Origin: Gracilariopsis chorda
Taxonomy: Eukaryota; Rhodophyta; Florideophyceae; Gracilariales; Gracilariaceae
Length of the DNA stretch: 64,000 bases
Direction of reading: 5' to 3'
Assembly: GCA_003194525.1 (NCBI GenBank)
Contig: NBIV01000056.1
Span: 124,001 to 188,000 of the forward strand
In this document: piece by piece, positions 12,226 to 22,506 of the stretch
Layout of the letters: every line of letters begins with the position of its first letter
How positions within the stretch are numbered: the stretch's first letter is position 1
Notes under the pieces: model-generated
What the model was told of the DNA's origin: nothing
The model's input: only the letters and a program-made list of their open reading frames with translations
Database searches by the model: none
Made by a program: the position numbers and the translations under genes

Positions 12226-13647
12226 TCAAAACAAACGCTTGAAGTAGATGAAGTCACCCGCGAGCGGAGTTCGACGCCCTGGTGGCAGGTCCTGTATCCG
12301 GCTACCGGCAGTACGCCCACTCTGCTCTAGAGGAACCGAAGCCCAGTCAACCTGGTCGATGAAATCGAGGAGCCCCGCTAATTCGTCAGCGTTTGCCTCA
12401 CCACCTAGTGGGATTCGTAAGTCCAGCGCTTGGATGGCGGCACGGACCCGCAACGGGATGAACCACAGTCTGTACTGGTCATAAACTTCCCAGAGGATGA
12501 AAGCTGCTGTGCGGACGGCCCATTTGGTGACCACCATGGAAGAGAGCCCGGACTGAGGTTCTTCGATGAGGAATGAGCCGTAAAACGTGATCACGGGAGG
12601 CAACTCGATGTAGCAACCTCGGCACGCTTCGAGATGCGACCACCACGGTTGAATCGGAACGTACCGACCCCGTCGGTTGACCACGCGGATGCGTTCGACT
12701 TCTACGTTCTGAAACGGAATCAAATACCCGAATCGGGACCGTGCTCGCCACTCAAAGCGTATCATCGACAAGAAGTTGGCCCTCGCTAAGCGACGCATAT
12801 AGCGTAATTCAGCCCGAATGATCGGTCGTGTCCAGCACACCGCGTCTTGGCGCGCCGCGGGAATGCTTCTCCACAAGAGTGGTTCCAAACCCGCGAGGCG
12901 GTCGAGGTACCCCCTTTCACCTTGGGTGCGATACAATCCGATGTCGGAGCCCATACCATCGGGGATGGGATACTCAAAGGGAGCCCGGCGAAGCCGTTGA
13001 TGAGCGAGTAAGACCGACGCCGCGTGCGCGGAAGCTGCTGATTCCCGACCCCGTCGGATTACCTTGTGCACGGGTATCGCTACGCGATTGCGCCAATCCC
13101 ACGAAGTGGTCACGATTGCCGAAACGTCACTCGGGAGCATTCCGTTTCCATCGGTATACATCGTCAGAAGCGCATCATTGAACACCGCAGTCGGGTGGAA
13201 CCACGGCGCCAACCGGAGAGTCATCGCATGTTGCGAAGGCTATAGCCCGACCAGCATGTCGTACGACGGCCGCGCTGCCATTAGATACCCTCCCGTGGGA
13301 GCTGCACTCGCATTTGCGCCTGTTTGTTGCGACGGAGTCGAGAGACCACTCTGCCGTAGAGGCACGGAATGAAATCTGGAGAAGTACTGTAACGGTGTGT
13401 TGCTGCCGGCGTTGCTGTTGTTGTTGCCGTTGTTGTTGTTGTTGTTCATCGTAGATAAAGGAAGCCGAGTAATCGGAGAAGAAGGCCGCAAAAGCGTATG
13501 TGTTGTTGGAAGAACCAGGGAAGAGTTGGTCGCAGATTCGCTGTTCGCAGCTAGGTGCTCGTTACCCAGAGTGGGATGGAGAACCGGCGAACCGGACTTA
13601 CATTTAAGGACTTTGCCCGGTGCTTCCGTCGCCATCGTGGATGTCAT
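12226..13647 (-). pseudogene. antisense ORF of a Ty3/gypsy element, unknown function (copy 1)
   Basis: An open frame of about 470 codons on the minus strand, antisense to the gypsy element whose plus-strand 3' LTR begins at 13671. One in-frame TAG (13240-13242) interrupts it. The first ~130 residues are Ser/Thr/Asn-rich with an Asn run. The rest is a compact aromatic and Arg-rich region with TSWDWRNRVAIPV, a Cys-Tyr-Ile-Glu-Leu-Pro stretch and WAVRTAAFILWEVYDQY. The same protein, about half identical by eye, occurs at 51634-53452 in another gypsy element, so it is a real conserved gene and not a shadow frame. The homology stops at about 12247, where the sequence junction cuts off the acidic C-terminal third seen in copy 2. 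No known domain is recognised. Confidence 0.7.
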
Positions 13648-13670
13648 ATTCGCACCTCAGGAGGGGGATA

Positions 13671-14572
13671 TGAAGTGCTATCCTCAAGGAGGAAGACTCA
13701 GCGATGCCCTGTGGACTTGGTGTTTTTGCCGCTTTCGCGTGTTTATGATTACTACCGCTATTAGCGGGTGTCTCAGCCCTCAGCGGATCCGCGCTGTGCG
13801 CCAGGTGCACACCTTTGCATGCGCCGTGTGCCGCCCAAGGCGTGAGTGGACCACGTGTGACACCGATAGTCAAGAGGAGGTTGGCACCACGGTGTGGACA
13901 TTTAGTTAACTTATATTTATTATTTATTATTTATCTACGCTACAGTAGGGGGATTAATACACTATATAGTGGCTCAGCGACCCCGCCCTGACACTGAGTA
14001 AACTTCCCCAACCAGGGTTCTTGGCTCTAAGTCTTTTCCGCTTTCGCGAGTCTTCTACACTCCTCGAAGGTAAAGCCGCGTTACTAACGGTAGAACTATC
14101 CACCCTGCGTCACTAGGAGTATCACCGCCTTGGGCACTTGTCACTTAATTCACCACCACCGTGTTCTCGCCCCTGTATAGGGTTCCTTTGTACCTTTTTT
14201 CGTGGTCCCGTTGGCCCACACCCCCGTCGCCCCCAATCGGGCACCCCCCGTGTTTCCCTTACCCCACTCTCTTGGTTCCTACCCCTTTGTGTGGTTGCTC
14301 GTCATCGCTGACGCGTGTCTCTCGTGACGGTATCCCGTGACGTCTTCCCCCACTTACGTGGACTCGTACTCCTTGGAAGGGCTGTTTTCCTATTCGTGGT
14401 GATCCTAATCCTACCGTTTCAACTCTCCCCGCTTGGCGTGAGGGTGAGCCTCGGCTTTACAACCCGACTTCGTCGTGCTCATCCGGAGAGGCTCCGTTCG
14501 CTGTGTTACCCTCCAGAGGGGAAGATTACGAACGTCTTCGTGTGTTGTCCCGCTTGCGGGTATTGCACTACA
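13671..14572 (+). repeat. LTR (3' LTR of a truncated Ty3/gypsy element)
   Basis: It begins TGAAGTGCTATCC directly after a purine tract (CAGGAGGGGGATA), the same boundary found at 53509 for the related 42.9-54.3 kb element. It ends TATTGCACTACA, matching the end of that element's LTRs. Internal blocks such as TTCCCCAACCAGGG, GGCTCTA and CTTTCGCG are shared with those LTRs, but this copy is about 150 bp longer, so it belongs to a related subfamily. No 5' part of the element is visible to the left. Confidence 0.75.
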
Positions 14573-16049
14573 ATGACTTCTGATACGTCCAGGACTATGA
14601 GCGATAGCAACCTTCTGACTTCTAGCACTTTTCAAGAATAGCTTTTGAACCTGTCTTTTTGCTTCCTCAGCATCACCATGGAGCAGCTGGGCAAAAGAAA
14701 GTCCACATGAGGCATTTGCTAAGTTTATCGGTACATTGTACTGTCCTATGAAGTCTGATGTGTCATCTTTTCTGGCTCTCTGGCCCTTCTTTCGCGCTGC
14801 TTTGCGGGATTTGGTCTCGATTCTCTTCTAAATTGGTACGCTTTCGGTAGGTCATTGAGAAGACCCAGCTGAGGGTTGAGCAATTCTTTCGAAGCCATCT
14901 TTCGCGTCTATGGCGAAGAGCGATCCTTATTGCAAGGTACTGACCGGTCGGACTTCCCTGTGGCCAGTAGGTAGTTTCTAGAAAGTAAGGGCGGAAGATG
15001 GACTAGGTGATCCGAACCGTTTTAGTCAGGAGACGCCGGTCGAAGGCTACTGGACAGGACGGAAAATTGCGTCAGGCGTGGTGAGAGAACACGTGGAGTG
15101 CGTTGGCGGTCGAGTGCGGTTATTTATTTACCGTTCAGGATAGTTATATAGGCTACTTAACCGCCTGTAACGTAGACTAGAACAAGACACTATACCGTTT
15201 GGTTGGATAAAGACTGCCTTTACTCGCCGAATGAGTTGGTAAGCCCGCCAAGATAATTATGCCCGTCTGCCGCGGGGTTCACATCACCTAGTGTGTCCCC
15301 CGGGAGATACGGTTCAGTTGGGAGCCTGGGCGTGCGCGCACTATTTCTAAGAATTAATGAAAAGTCATTGAGGCGTGTGGTCATGTCTGCGCACAGCACT
15401 AGAATGCTTGCTAGCTCTCCCGTCTGGAAACGTGTGCTACACCCTGGAATCCCAGACCTTCTGTTTGCCATGCACAGTACTGCCAATTTTCAATCTTCAC
15501 ATATCTCCGTCGAAGCATCTTCCGCTTTTCTTCCGTACCTTACGTCCGTACGATCGTTCTACCAAGCCGTCTTTGGCTGGTTCGAAAGTGCCTTTCTCTC
15601 AGTACGCCTCCCTGTAACAGTGAAAGTCTCTTTTATTGCATTATTTTCAGTCATTATTGATGCTGTGTATTTCTCATTCTTTTTAGGCTCCTTCAGTTTT
15701 TACTCCTCCACTTTCATGCGTATGTCATTTTGCAGCGATAGAAGGCTCCAACACTCGCGGCGTTGTCCAACAAGCTATCAATTGTACCATCTTCCTACAT
15801 CATGAGCACCCTTTATTCCGGTGCAGATAATTTTCACAGCCATTTGCATCATGTCATGGCGTCTGACAGAATAAGGAAACCCGAAAAATACTTTCCTCTT
15901 TCGAAACTTCTATTTTGTTAAACAAGGGCCTGAGATCCTCTATCTGAAAGTGGGGTTCTTTGCATTGCATTACAATTATTCTAAGGGTTCAGAACAGCGG
16001 TGAATTCTTCATAGCGTAAAGTCGCTTGCTGTCGTCTTTCCTCTAAACA
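14573..16049. other. no supportable gene
   Basis: The stretch contains open frames up to 170 codons (15293-15805, plus) with no recognisable domain or start context, and it lies between two retroelement remnants. Nothing else was identified. Confidence 0.4.
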
Positions 16050-16339
16050 ATACAGGCCTGTGAAACTGGGATATTTTCTCTGTACACAGCTGTTCTTCTG
16101 ACCAGTCGATAACCTTCCTATTCTGAACCAAGGAAAGCAAGCTACCGCGTAATATACACTACTGGATTCCATACTTGCGACCTTTGCCCTACTCTGGTTT
16201 CTATAATTGCGACCGTTCTTTGGCTAAGCGCCCCTTTGCCGAATTCTCTCGCGTATTTTCAGCCCCAGCCAGAGTACCTATTGTCAGGCCCACACAGACC
16301 ATATACCTATTGTCAGCTACAAACGAGGTACCTGTTACA
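16050..16339 (-). repeat. 3' LTR of the 16-21 kb chromovirus
   Basis: It aligns with 20723-21003 from the block TTCTTCTGACC..TCGAT through CTACCGCGT, TTTGCCCTACTCTG and CAGCCCCAGCCAGAGTAC. The 16339 end is well set (TACA on the plus strand, TGTAAC on the minus strand). The 16050 edge is approximate. Confidence 0.7.
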
Positions 16340-16399
16340 CTATTTTACTCTGCGGGTATTGATTACCTCGTCAATGCAAATGTGTAACAAGATTCTTGT

Positions 16400-16763
16400 C
16401 CACTATATAATCTCGAAACGCTTTTGTAAGCATCCCGGCATCCACAAAAGCTCTGGTCGGCGGCCATTGTGCATCATGCGTATTAGAAGTTTGCATGAGG
16501 ATCAACCATTGATATCCTCGACCCCGTCGTCAATGAGCAAGAATACAGTCTACCTTGAACAGCGTGACAGAGGATGTAAAATCAACAGGTGAAGGATTAG
16601 GTCTACTAATCTGTGCGGAGTCTTGGGGCTGTTCGTAGTGTGGCCTAGAGTGCGATATATGAACGACAGGATGAATTTGGATATGATGAGGTAGCTTCAG
16701 ACGAACGGCATTTCTCCCAAAAAGTTGCTCAATGCGGAACGGGCCATACCTTCGTGCCGACAA
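16400..16763 (-). pseudogene. integrase C-terminus with chromodomain relic
   Basis: On the minus strand, 16763-16530 gives the integrase tail RRYGPFRIEQLFGRNAVRL, a GPY/F-type module, then a spacer and FKVDCILAH. After an in-frame TGA (16530) the same frame continues RRGRGYQWLILM, HDAQWPPTRAFVDAG and LTKAFRDYI. This matches the shape of a chromodomain: aromatic entry strand, Tyr-x-x-Leu-Ile, Trp-x-Pro, final helix. In chromoviruses this module is thought to guide integration to particular chromatin. Here it is inactivated by the stop. Confidence 0.65.
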
Positions 16764-16831
16764 CTGTGGAGACTGTTCTGCATTACTGTAGGAATCTCTG
16801 AACAGCTTAAACGAAATCCAAACACGATCAC

Positions 16832-17962
16832 CTATACTGTAGGAAGACTCTTAAAATGAACACTGGTTTCTGCGACTTTTTTCGCCTTAGCAAGCTTGTG
16901 AGCGTATTGAGCGTCTTCCAGCACCGCTTGTAGACGCTGAAAAAAGTCCGATAATGATTCCATCTGTTTCGAAGTTCCAAGAAGCATATCCAAAGGACCT
17001 CTCAGTTTCCATCCCAAATCTACGTCGAAATGCGAGAGACCAAGATCCTCTGACACTGCTGAGTTATAAGCAAACTTGTCGAAAGAATGAAAGAGATCCC
17101 AATCATCCTGTTCGTAATTACAAAAGCACCAAATGTAGTTCTCTACCATCTGATTCATTACTTCTGAAGCACGATCAGTTTGCAGATGTTTAGTCGAAGA
17201 CATGCGAACACTAACTCCACAGAGCCGCATAAGCTCCTCCCAAAGCTGAAAAGTGAACTTGGGGTCACGGTCGGATATGATATCATCAGGAAGGCCATGA
17301 TGCGGGAAAATGTGGTTGAAAAAGGAATATGCGACATCACGGGCCTGGTCGGTTTCCTTACAAGCAAGTAAACAAACTCTTCGAGACAAACGATCAACCC
17401 AAGTCGAAATAGCATCAAACCCCTGGTGGGTTTTGGGTAGCTTCACAATGAAGTCCGTTTCCCACGATCCCCACCTCCGTGTAGGAATAGGAAGCGCCGC
17501 CGGATCATTCAATAACTGGCCATAAAGATCTTTCTTTTGTTGACACACGAGGCATCCATCAAAATACTGACGAACATGCTCCGTCTTGTGTTTCCAATGA
17601 AATTCTCCGAGCCAAGCTAGGGTATTCGAAAACGCAAAATGGCCGACTAACTTTGAATCCTGAGCGAGGTCAAGAACAGCTTTTCTCGCCTGAGATGGCA
17701 TGCAAAGTATTCCTTTGTAAAATAGTTTCGAGTATCGTGTGGAGAAAGAAGGCAACAATTCTTCAATTCGTCGTTTCTGCTTCCGGTCTGAGCCATTCGC
17801 CAAGCAATGGAGCCACAATGGGCCCAAACTGTTCGTCTTGATCATAGCAACAAAGGAACTGCCCAACATCCAGCAGAGACGGAGTGCTGCACTCCACTTT
17901 CTGGATGGACAAACGATCTGGGATACGAGACAGGGAGTCCCCGACAACATGAATCTTACCAT
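16832..17962 (-). pseudogene. Ty3/gypsy integrase, mostly open
   Basis: A 376-codon frame on the minus strand. It has a zinc-binding H2C2-type N-terminus ending DGCLVCQQKK and a catalytic core with WETDFIVKLP (first Asp), DDIISDRDPKF (second Asp) and TDRASEVMNQ (Glu at the usual place). The triad is retained. The true start lies upstream in the RNase H frame, which overlaps 17962-17763 in another frame, so at least one frameshift separates RNase H from integrase. Confidence 0.85.
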
Positions 17963-18425
17963 GCGCGAGATTCATCTCCCGAATGTTAAACAGGGCAAGC
18001 GTATCTAACAAACTTAATTCACGCCTGTTAACCGACTTTTTCGTCAAAAAAGTCTTCACAAACTGAGTACCCGTCAACAAATCAAAAGTAGAGCCCTCAA
18101 CAAAGCACTTAAAACGATGGAGCGCGGAAATGAGGGCAAAAAGCTCTTGCTCGTTCACCTTATAATTCTCCTCAGCTACCGTGAGCTTCTTAGAAGTAAA
18201 CGCCACGGCTATATGATGGCCTGCAGGGTCCAATTGCGTCAGTGTAGCACCAACTGCGACCTGAGAATGATCAATATGAACACGGAACGGTTTCGAAAAG
18301 TCAGGGGGAACAAGAACCGGAGCCGTCACTAATGCCGACTTCAAGTCCATAAACGCAGCTTGCGCCCGCTCATCCCACTGGCAAATACCAGCGTGCTTCT
18401 GCAACAAAACGTACAGGCCGAGCAA
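17763..18425 (-). pseudogene. Ty3/gypsy RNase H region
   Basis: A 220-codon minus-strand frame: FRVHIDHSQVAVGATLTQL (Asp of the RNase H start region), YKVNEQELFALISALHRFK, and HVVGDSLSRIPD, the familiar ADALSR end of gypsy RNase H. It sits between the reverse transcriptase (18700-19274) and integrase (16832-17962). Confidence 0.8.
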
Positions 18426-18679
18426 GCCGAGAACGCACGAAAAAACTGGTGGAAAAACTGTAACAACCCAAGAAAACTCCGTAGATCAGTCAAGTGGATA
18501 GGTCAAAGGCAGTTTTGAAGGACCTGTACTTTATGAAGATGTAGGCGTATGCAGTGGCATCCGAAAAAAAGACCCAAGAACGCAGCATATTCATTCATAA
18601 AAGAGCACTTCTTTGGAGAGGCATAGAGTTCATGCTCCTGCAAATGGGTCTAAGCCGTGCGAAATATGTGCAAGATGTT

Positions 18680-19274
18680 CTGCCTGGGTGCCACTGTATA
18701 TGAGAGTATGGTCGATATATTAAACCAAGAAACGATCAATACAGTCGTGGAATCACGGTTCATCAAAAACTGAAAGGTTGCTGGCGCATTGCATAACTCC
18801 ATGGGCATCACCATGTACTCGAATTGTCCCTATTTGGATTTAAAAAGCCGTCTTCTCGATATCGGAGAGACGTAAGCGTATCTGATGGAAGCCCGTCTTT
18901 AGATCTAACTTGTATAAGAAACGGGCCTTCCCCAAATGGTCAAACATTTCATCACAGCGCGGCAAAAGTGAATCGTTCCGCTTGGTTACCCGATTTAAAC
19001 CCCGATAGTCAACAACACCCTGCAACGCCCGGCAAGGCTGCTTGACAAAAAACAAAAAGGAACCATATGGAGATCTGCTCGGGCGTAGTTTCCGAGAGAA
19101 TAGAAGCTTTTCGACATATTTGTGGGTTGCAACCAATTCAGCTGATGACAACTGATACAGTGTACAATGTGGCGATTGGCTGTCCTGTAGAATGTCAATA
19201 ACATGATCCACGTCACGCTCAGGTGGTAGTCCACCGGGGATTTCCTCCTGAAAAACATCTTCAAACTCGTTCAA
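18680..19274 (-). pseudogene. Ty3/gypsy reverse transcriptase, broken
   Basis: The minus-strand frame 19274-18840 gives the RT start: LLFSRKLRPSRSPYGS, QGVVDYRGLNRVT, FLYKLDLKTGFHQIRL. The frame then breaks. At about 18710-18740 the catalytic box reads YIDHTLIY, so the second Asp of Y-x-D-D is replaced by His and a stop stands just before the Tyr. The enzyme cannot be functional. Confidence 0.8.
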
Positions 19275-19544
19275 AAAAGTGCAAAGATCCGGATCATTTT
19301 CTCACACCCCGATAGACTTCAAAGCCCTGTTTTCCCCTCCGTAGCAGACGACCAAAGTTCTTCACCCCAATATTGGTGACCTGCAAGGCTGAACGACGCG
19401 ACACGGTACTAACTTCGAGAAAGTGACCCCCAACTGGAAGGGTTCGAGCACTGTACCAGCCTGTGGATTTTCCTCAGTGTGCCATGGCGTGCCAAGTAAA
19501 ATATCGTAGCGGCAGTCCGCTACAATCCAATATCCGGCGTAAGA

Positions 19545-19814
19545 TTAAGACCCAAGTGAGACAGTCCCATTTGCAACCATCTCAGTAGCAATGTCTTGAG
19601 CGCCTCGCTTGGAATGGCTCACATCAATCAAAACAGGCGTGAAAGAAAGCAAATGCCCATGAGAGGTAGCGAGTTCGTGCGATATAACATTTGAATTGCA
19701 GCCATCATCCTTCAACACCTGAGCAGGAATATCATTGAACGTTCCGTCCACTACCAATAATGGAATACACTGAACGTCGGCACATCCCGCATCAAAAACG
19801 TTCTGCAACGACAT
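19545..19814 (-). pseudogene. Ty3/gypsy aspartic protease region
   Basis: A 90-codon minus-strand frame with IPLLVVDGTFNDIPAQVL followed by KDDGCNSNVIS. The expected active site is D-T/S-G-A/C followed by a hydrophobic run, and here it reads DDGCNSNVIS, where the middle residue is Asp. Its place between gag and RT agrees with a protease. It is degenerate. Confidence 0.55.
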
Positions 19815-19859
19815 GTCACCATCAACACGTCCTTCTAACGTGCAATTGTTAATTCTAGA

Positions 19860-20710
19860 AGTACATTTTAGTTTTCCGAACTATTGGAATCTACACTATC
19901 ACGGTGCTCCTCTGACGCTACTGCCGCCTCAATATTGTCTACAGAAACATTACCAGCCCCACCTTTCTTACGGTGCATCTAAGGACGGCACCCTTGCTTA
20001 TGACAATAGAAGCATGCGCTTTTACGAATACCATCTAGACGTTGCTTTGACCGTGCAGGCTTCTGCAAACTTGAGTGTTTTCAGTTTCTATAAGGGTAGG
20101 TGGGGACCCATTGTCAACCACAGGTTTAGATCCGTTTGAAGAAGAAAGTAAAGAGACACCAGAGAAGGCAGCTTCTACGCGCATAGCGATTTTGGTGGCT
20201 TCTTCGAACTCTTGAAAATTGGTCTTGCGGACTTCAAACTTAATCTTTCACTGCGGCTCACTGACAAATTTGTCCCACTTCTCGCTGGAACTCATTTCCG
20301 GAATAGTGAGGACTAAGTTTCGAAACCTTGAAAAATACTTGGATACAGAGTCTATTTGCTTGCATGAAAGCAATGCATCGAGAGCACGTCTTTCATGGTC
20401 TTCAGGAACAATCTCCTTGTGAATGGCACTAAGGAAAGTCTACCATATTGTCGGGCTCGAACCAGCTTTAAGAAGCGTATACCACCAAAGTGCGGCAGTA
20501 TCCGAAGTAGGGTTTTGCATAAGAGATTCCATTCTTATCTGAAAAATTGACATTTTCCTTAGCAAGCTCTATAAGTTTGAAATACTGTTCAAATTTATAG
20601 AGCCATATGTTCAAAACAAGAACTTCTCGTGTGCCACTGAAGATCAGCAGCTTATTTGGCTTCAGACTGATCGACACAGAAGGATTAGATGTTGAATATG
20701 TGTTTTCCAT
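19860..20710 (-). pseudogene. Ty3/gypsy gag, broken
   Basis: The minus strand starts at ATG 20710 (MENTYSTSNPSVSISLKPNK), just inside the 5' LTR. After frame breaks, the capsid-type region reads LSCKQIDSVSKYFSRFRNLV, the familiar retrotransposon gag core, then a spacer and one degenerate knuckle starting CFYCHKQG. Several stops are present. Confidence 0.6.
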
Positions 20711-20722
20711 AGTGATTGCTAC

Positions 20723-21003
20723 CAGAGCAACTGGAATGTTTTCTCTTTACAAAACTGTTCTTCTGACCGGTCGATGAAAGTCCTATCCTGAACCAAGGCA
20801 AGGAAGCTACCGCGTTATATACGCTACTAGATTCCATATTTGGGACCTTTGCCCTACTCTGATTTCCATAATTGCGACCGTCCATTCGCTAAGCTCCCCT
20901 TTGCAGAATTCTCTCGCTTATTTTCAGCCCCAGCCAGAGTACTTATTTCAGGTTTTTACAGACCAGATATTTCTTGTCAGCCGTAGAAACGGTACCTGAT
21001 ACA
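20723..21003 (-). repeat. 5' LTR of the 16-21 kb chromovirus
   Basis: Partner of the LTR at 16050-16339. On the minus strand it starts TGTATCAGGTACCG. Downstream on the minus strand lies CTCTGGTAGCAATCACTATGG, in which TGGTAGCA could be the start of a primer-binding site complementary to an initiator-Met-like tRNA end. The inner edge is approximate. Confidence 0.65.
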
Positions 21004-21479
21004 GCTTGAATGATTCTGGGCAACAAACAGAGCCCTGAACCGTGCTTTTGAGTGATTTGTAGTGGTTTGTGCCTTTCAAAAAGACATTTTTGAGGCTCTC
21101 TCATATGGTCTATTACTATGTTTTTCTTTATTCTAAACTTTGCCTCATTAAAAAAGGTTGTTTAGACCAAAAATTTATGAACTTCAATGAACTGCTGGGT
21201 CTTGCAATTTTTGTATGTTTGAGTTCAGAATTTCTGATCTAATACTTGAGAAAGCTCTTGGATCATGGTTTGCTTTACTGTAGCATAGTTATAAGTTTAA
21301 TTGAACTTTTTATTGTGTGCAGAGATCTTATAAAAACTTTAAGCAAAATACCTGTCAAATACGGCAAGGATCTTGTTGCGTTTTAGACATAAGTATCATT
21401 TTTGGCTACAATATTGTTGAAGAAAAGAAAAGGGTTAGAAACATATCAGCCTGATTTTTTATGAAACGCAGTTGCTGGT

Positions 21480-21729
21480 GATCACAGAAGTTTTCTGAGA
21501 GAGAAGGCTTTGTTTGAGAGTTCTGTGAGATCAAGAGCGGTTCACGGTGGTTATTTTATGCGGACGTGGAGCAAACTGGCTAATATTTCTTTAGGAACTT
21601 TTATGAGATTGCCAGAGGTCCAATAAAGTACTTGATTAAAACTGAGGTGCCATATACGCCTGTAAATTTGTCTAGTGAAAGAGCCTTCAGCAAAGAGCTG
21701 GGTAAAAGAATTGAATCAGTATGGAATAG
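21480..21729 (+). pseudogene. interrupted unknown ORF, left part
   Basis: Two short plus-strand frames meet here. The second, ending LGKRIESVWN at 21729, is cut by the 5' LTR of the next element. The frame resumes across the target duplication at 29366 with SIEEACIRKLYRS and stops at 29464. A first piece (about 21480-21622) reads HRSFLREKALFESSVRSR and ends in a stop beside the second frame, which suggests an older shift or an intron. The protein is not recognised. It may be a gene or part of an older repeat. Confidence 0.35.
21725..21729 (+). repeat. target-site duplication AATAG (left)
   Basis: AATAG stands immediately before the 5' LTR start TGTGAAG and again immediately after the 3' LTR end TTCA at 29366-29370. 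Five bases is the standard Ty3/gypsy duplication. Confidence 0.85.
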
Positions 21730-22506
21730 TGTGAAGTGTGTTCAACGCGTGTCGTGCACACGTAAAGTTTACGGAAGACACTTTGCAACGTGTATGGGTG
21801 GGTCGCTGTTGGCAGCAAGGAGGGACTGCCTGTTGCCACTAATTAATATTGACTACGCCTACAGAACCGTCCAGTTGAACCTGGAGTGTTCTTCTGTACT
21901 CTATATTACTCTTACGGAACTCTTCACCGCTGTCGGGCATGATATTATTGCTTACCGCGGGTGCAATTGTTGGCTACAAAAAGGGCTTCCAACGTCAAGA
22001 GTTGTGGTTTGTGGTCGTAGCTAGATATCATGTCTATTCTTATGAGTAGAAATTATGCTTACGCTGTAGGCTAGACACGCAAGTATATGCGCTGCGTATG
22101 CGCGTGTAGTCTAGCCCTCCATATCTTGGTGTTTCTTGGCCTTGGTTTCTCCTTTTTTTCTTTAAGTTTTTATCTGTTTGATCCTGGAGAAGTGCCTTTG
22201 GATCGTTCATATTTATTTTTATAATTTGTTTTGGGCTGCTGTGTTCACCGAGAAAAGGATTCGTTGATCAAGCCATTCAGCGTGAGATTTATTGTGGATT
22301 AATCGCAGGTGTTGGACTTGGAATGGCTCTGACTCGTCCCATTAATCGGTTGTTGTTTACGTTTGTCTACTCCGGGGGTTTGAAGGCCCACAGTTGGTCA
22401 TTGTTGGTGGCTAGCGCTCCTTGTTTTGCTACGAAGAGGCTATTGTTTTTGTTTTATTTTGGCTTGTAATCGCCGCGCTGTTTTTGCTACCAAAATGGCG
22501 TCTTCA
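21730..22506 (+). repeat. 5' LTR
   Basis: It is 777 bp and starts TGTGAAGTGTG and ends GTCTTCA. It is collinear with 28589-29365 without visible gaps. It contains the Gag start codon at 22495, twelve bases before its end. The 3' copy has CTG at that codon. Confidence 0.95.

Larger units (their letters stand above)
16050..21003 (-). mobile_element. Ty3/gypsy chromovirus, degenerate, minus strand
   Basis: The minus-strand order is gag, protease, reverse transcriptase, RNase H, integrase, chromodomain, which is the Ty3/gypsy chromovirus order. It is flanked by LTRs of about 280-290 bp (around 16050-16339 and 20723-21003) that share the end GTACCTG.TACA and the block AGCCCCAGCCAGAGTAC. The polyprotein is broken in several places and the RT catalytic box is altered, so the copy is dead. 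Confidence 0.85.

Noticed and set aside
6447..14572. Idea that the copia-like element is nested inside the gypsy element ending at 14572
   Set aside because: No gypsy sequence could be found left of 6447, and the gypsy homology starts about 84 bp right of the copia LTR, so nesting is not shown.
18117..18332. Plus-strand frames across 16.9-19.1 kb
   Set aside because: They are shadows of the minus-strand gypsy pol, which has clear domain motifs in the other direction.
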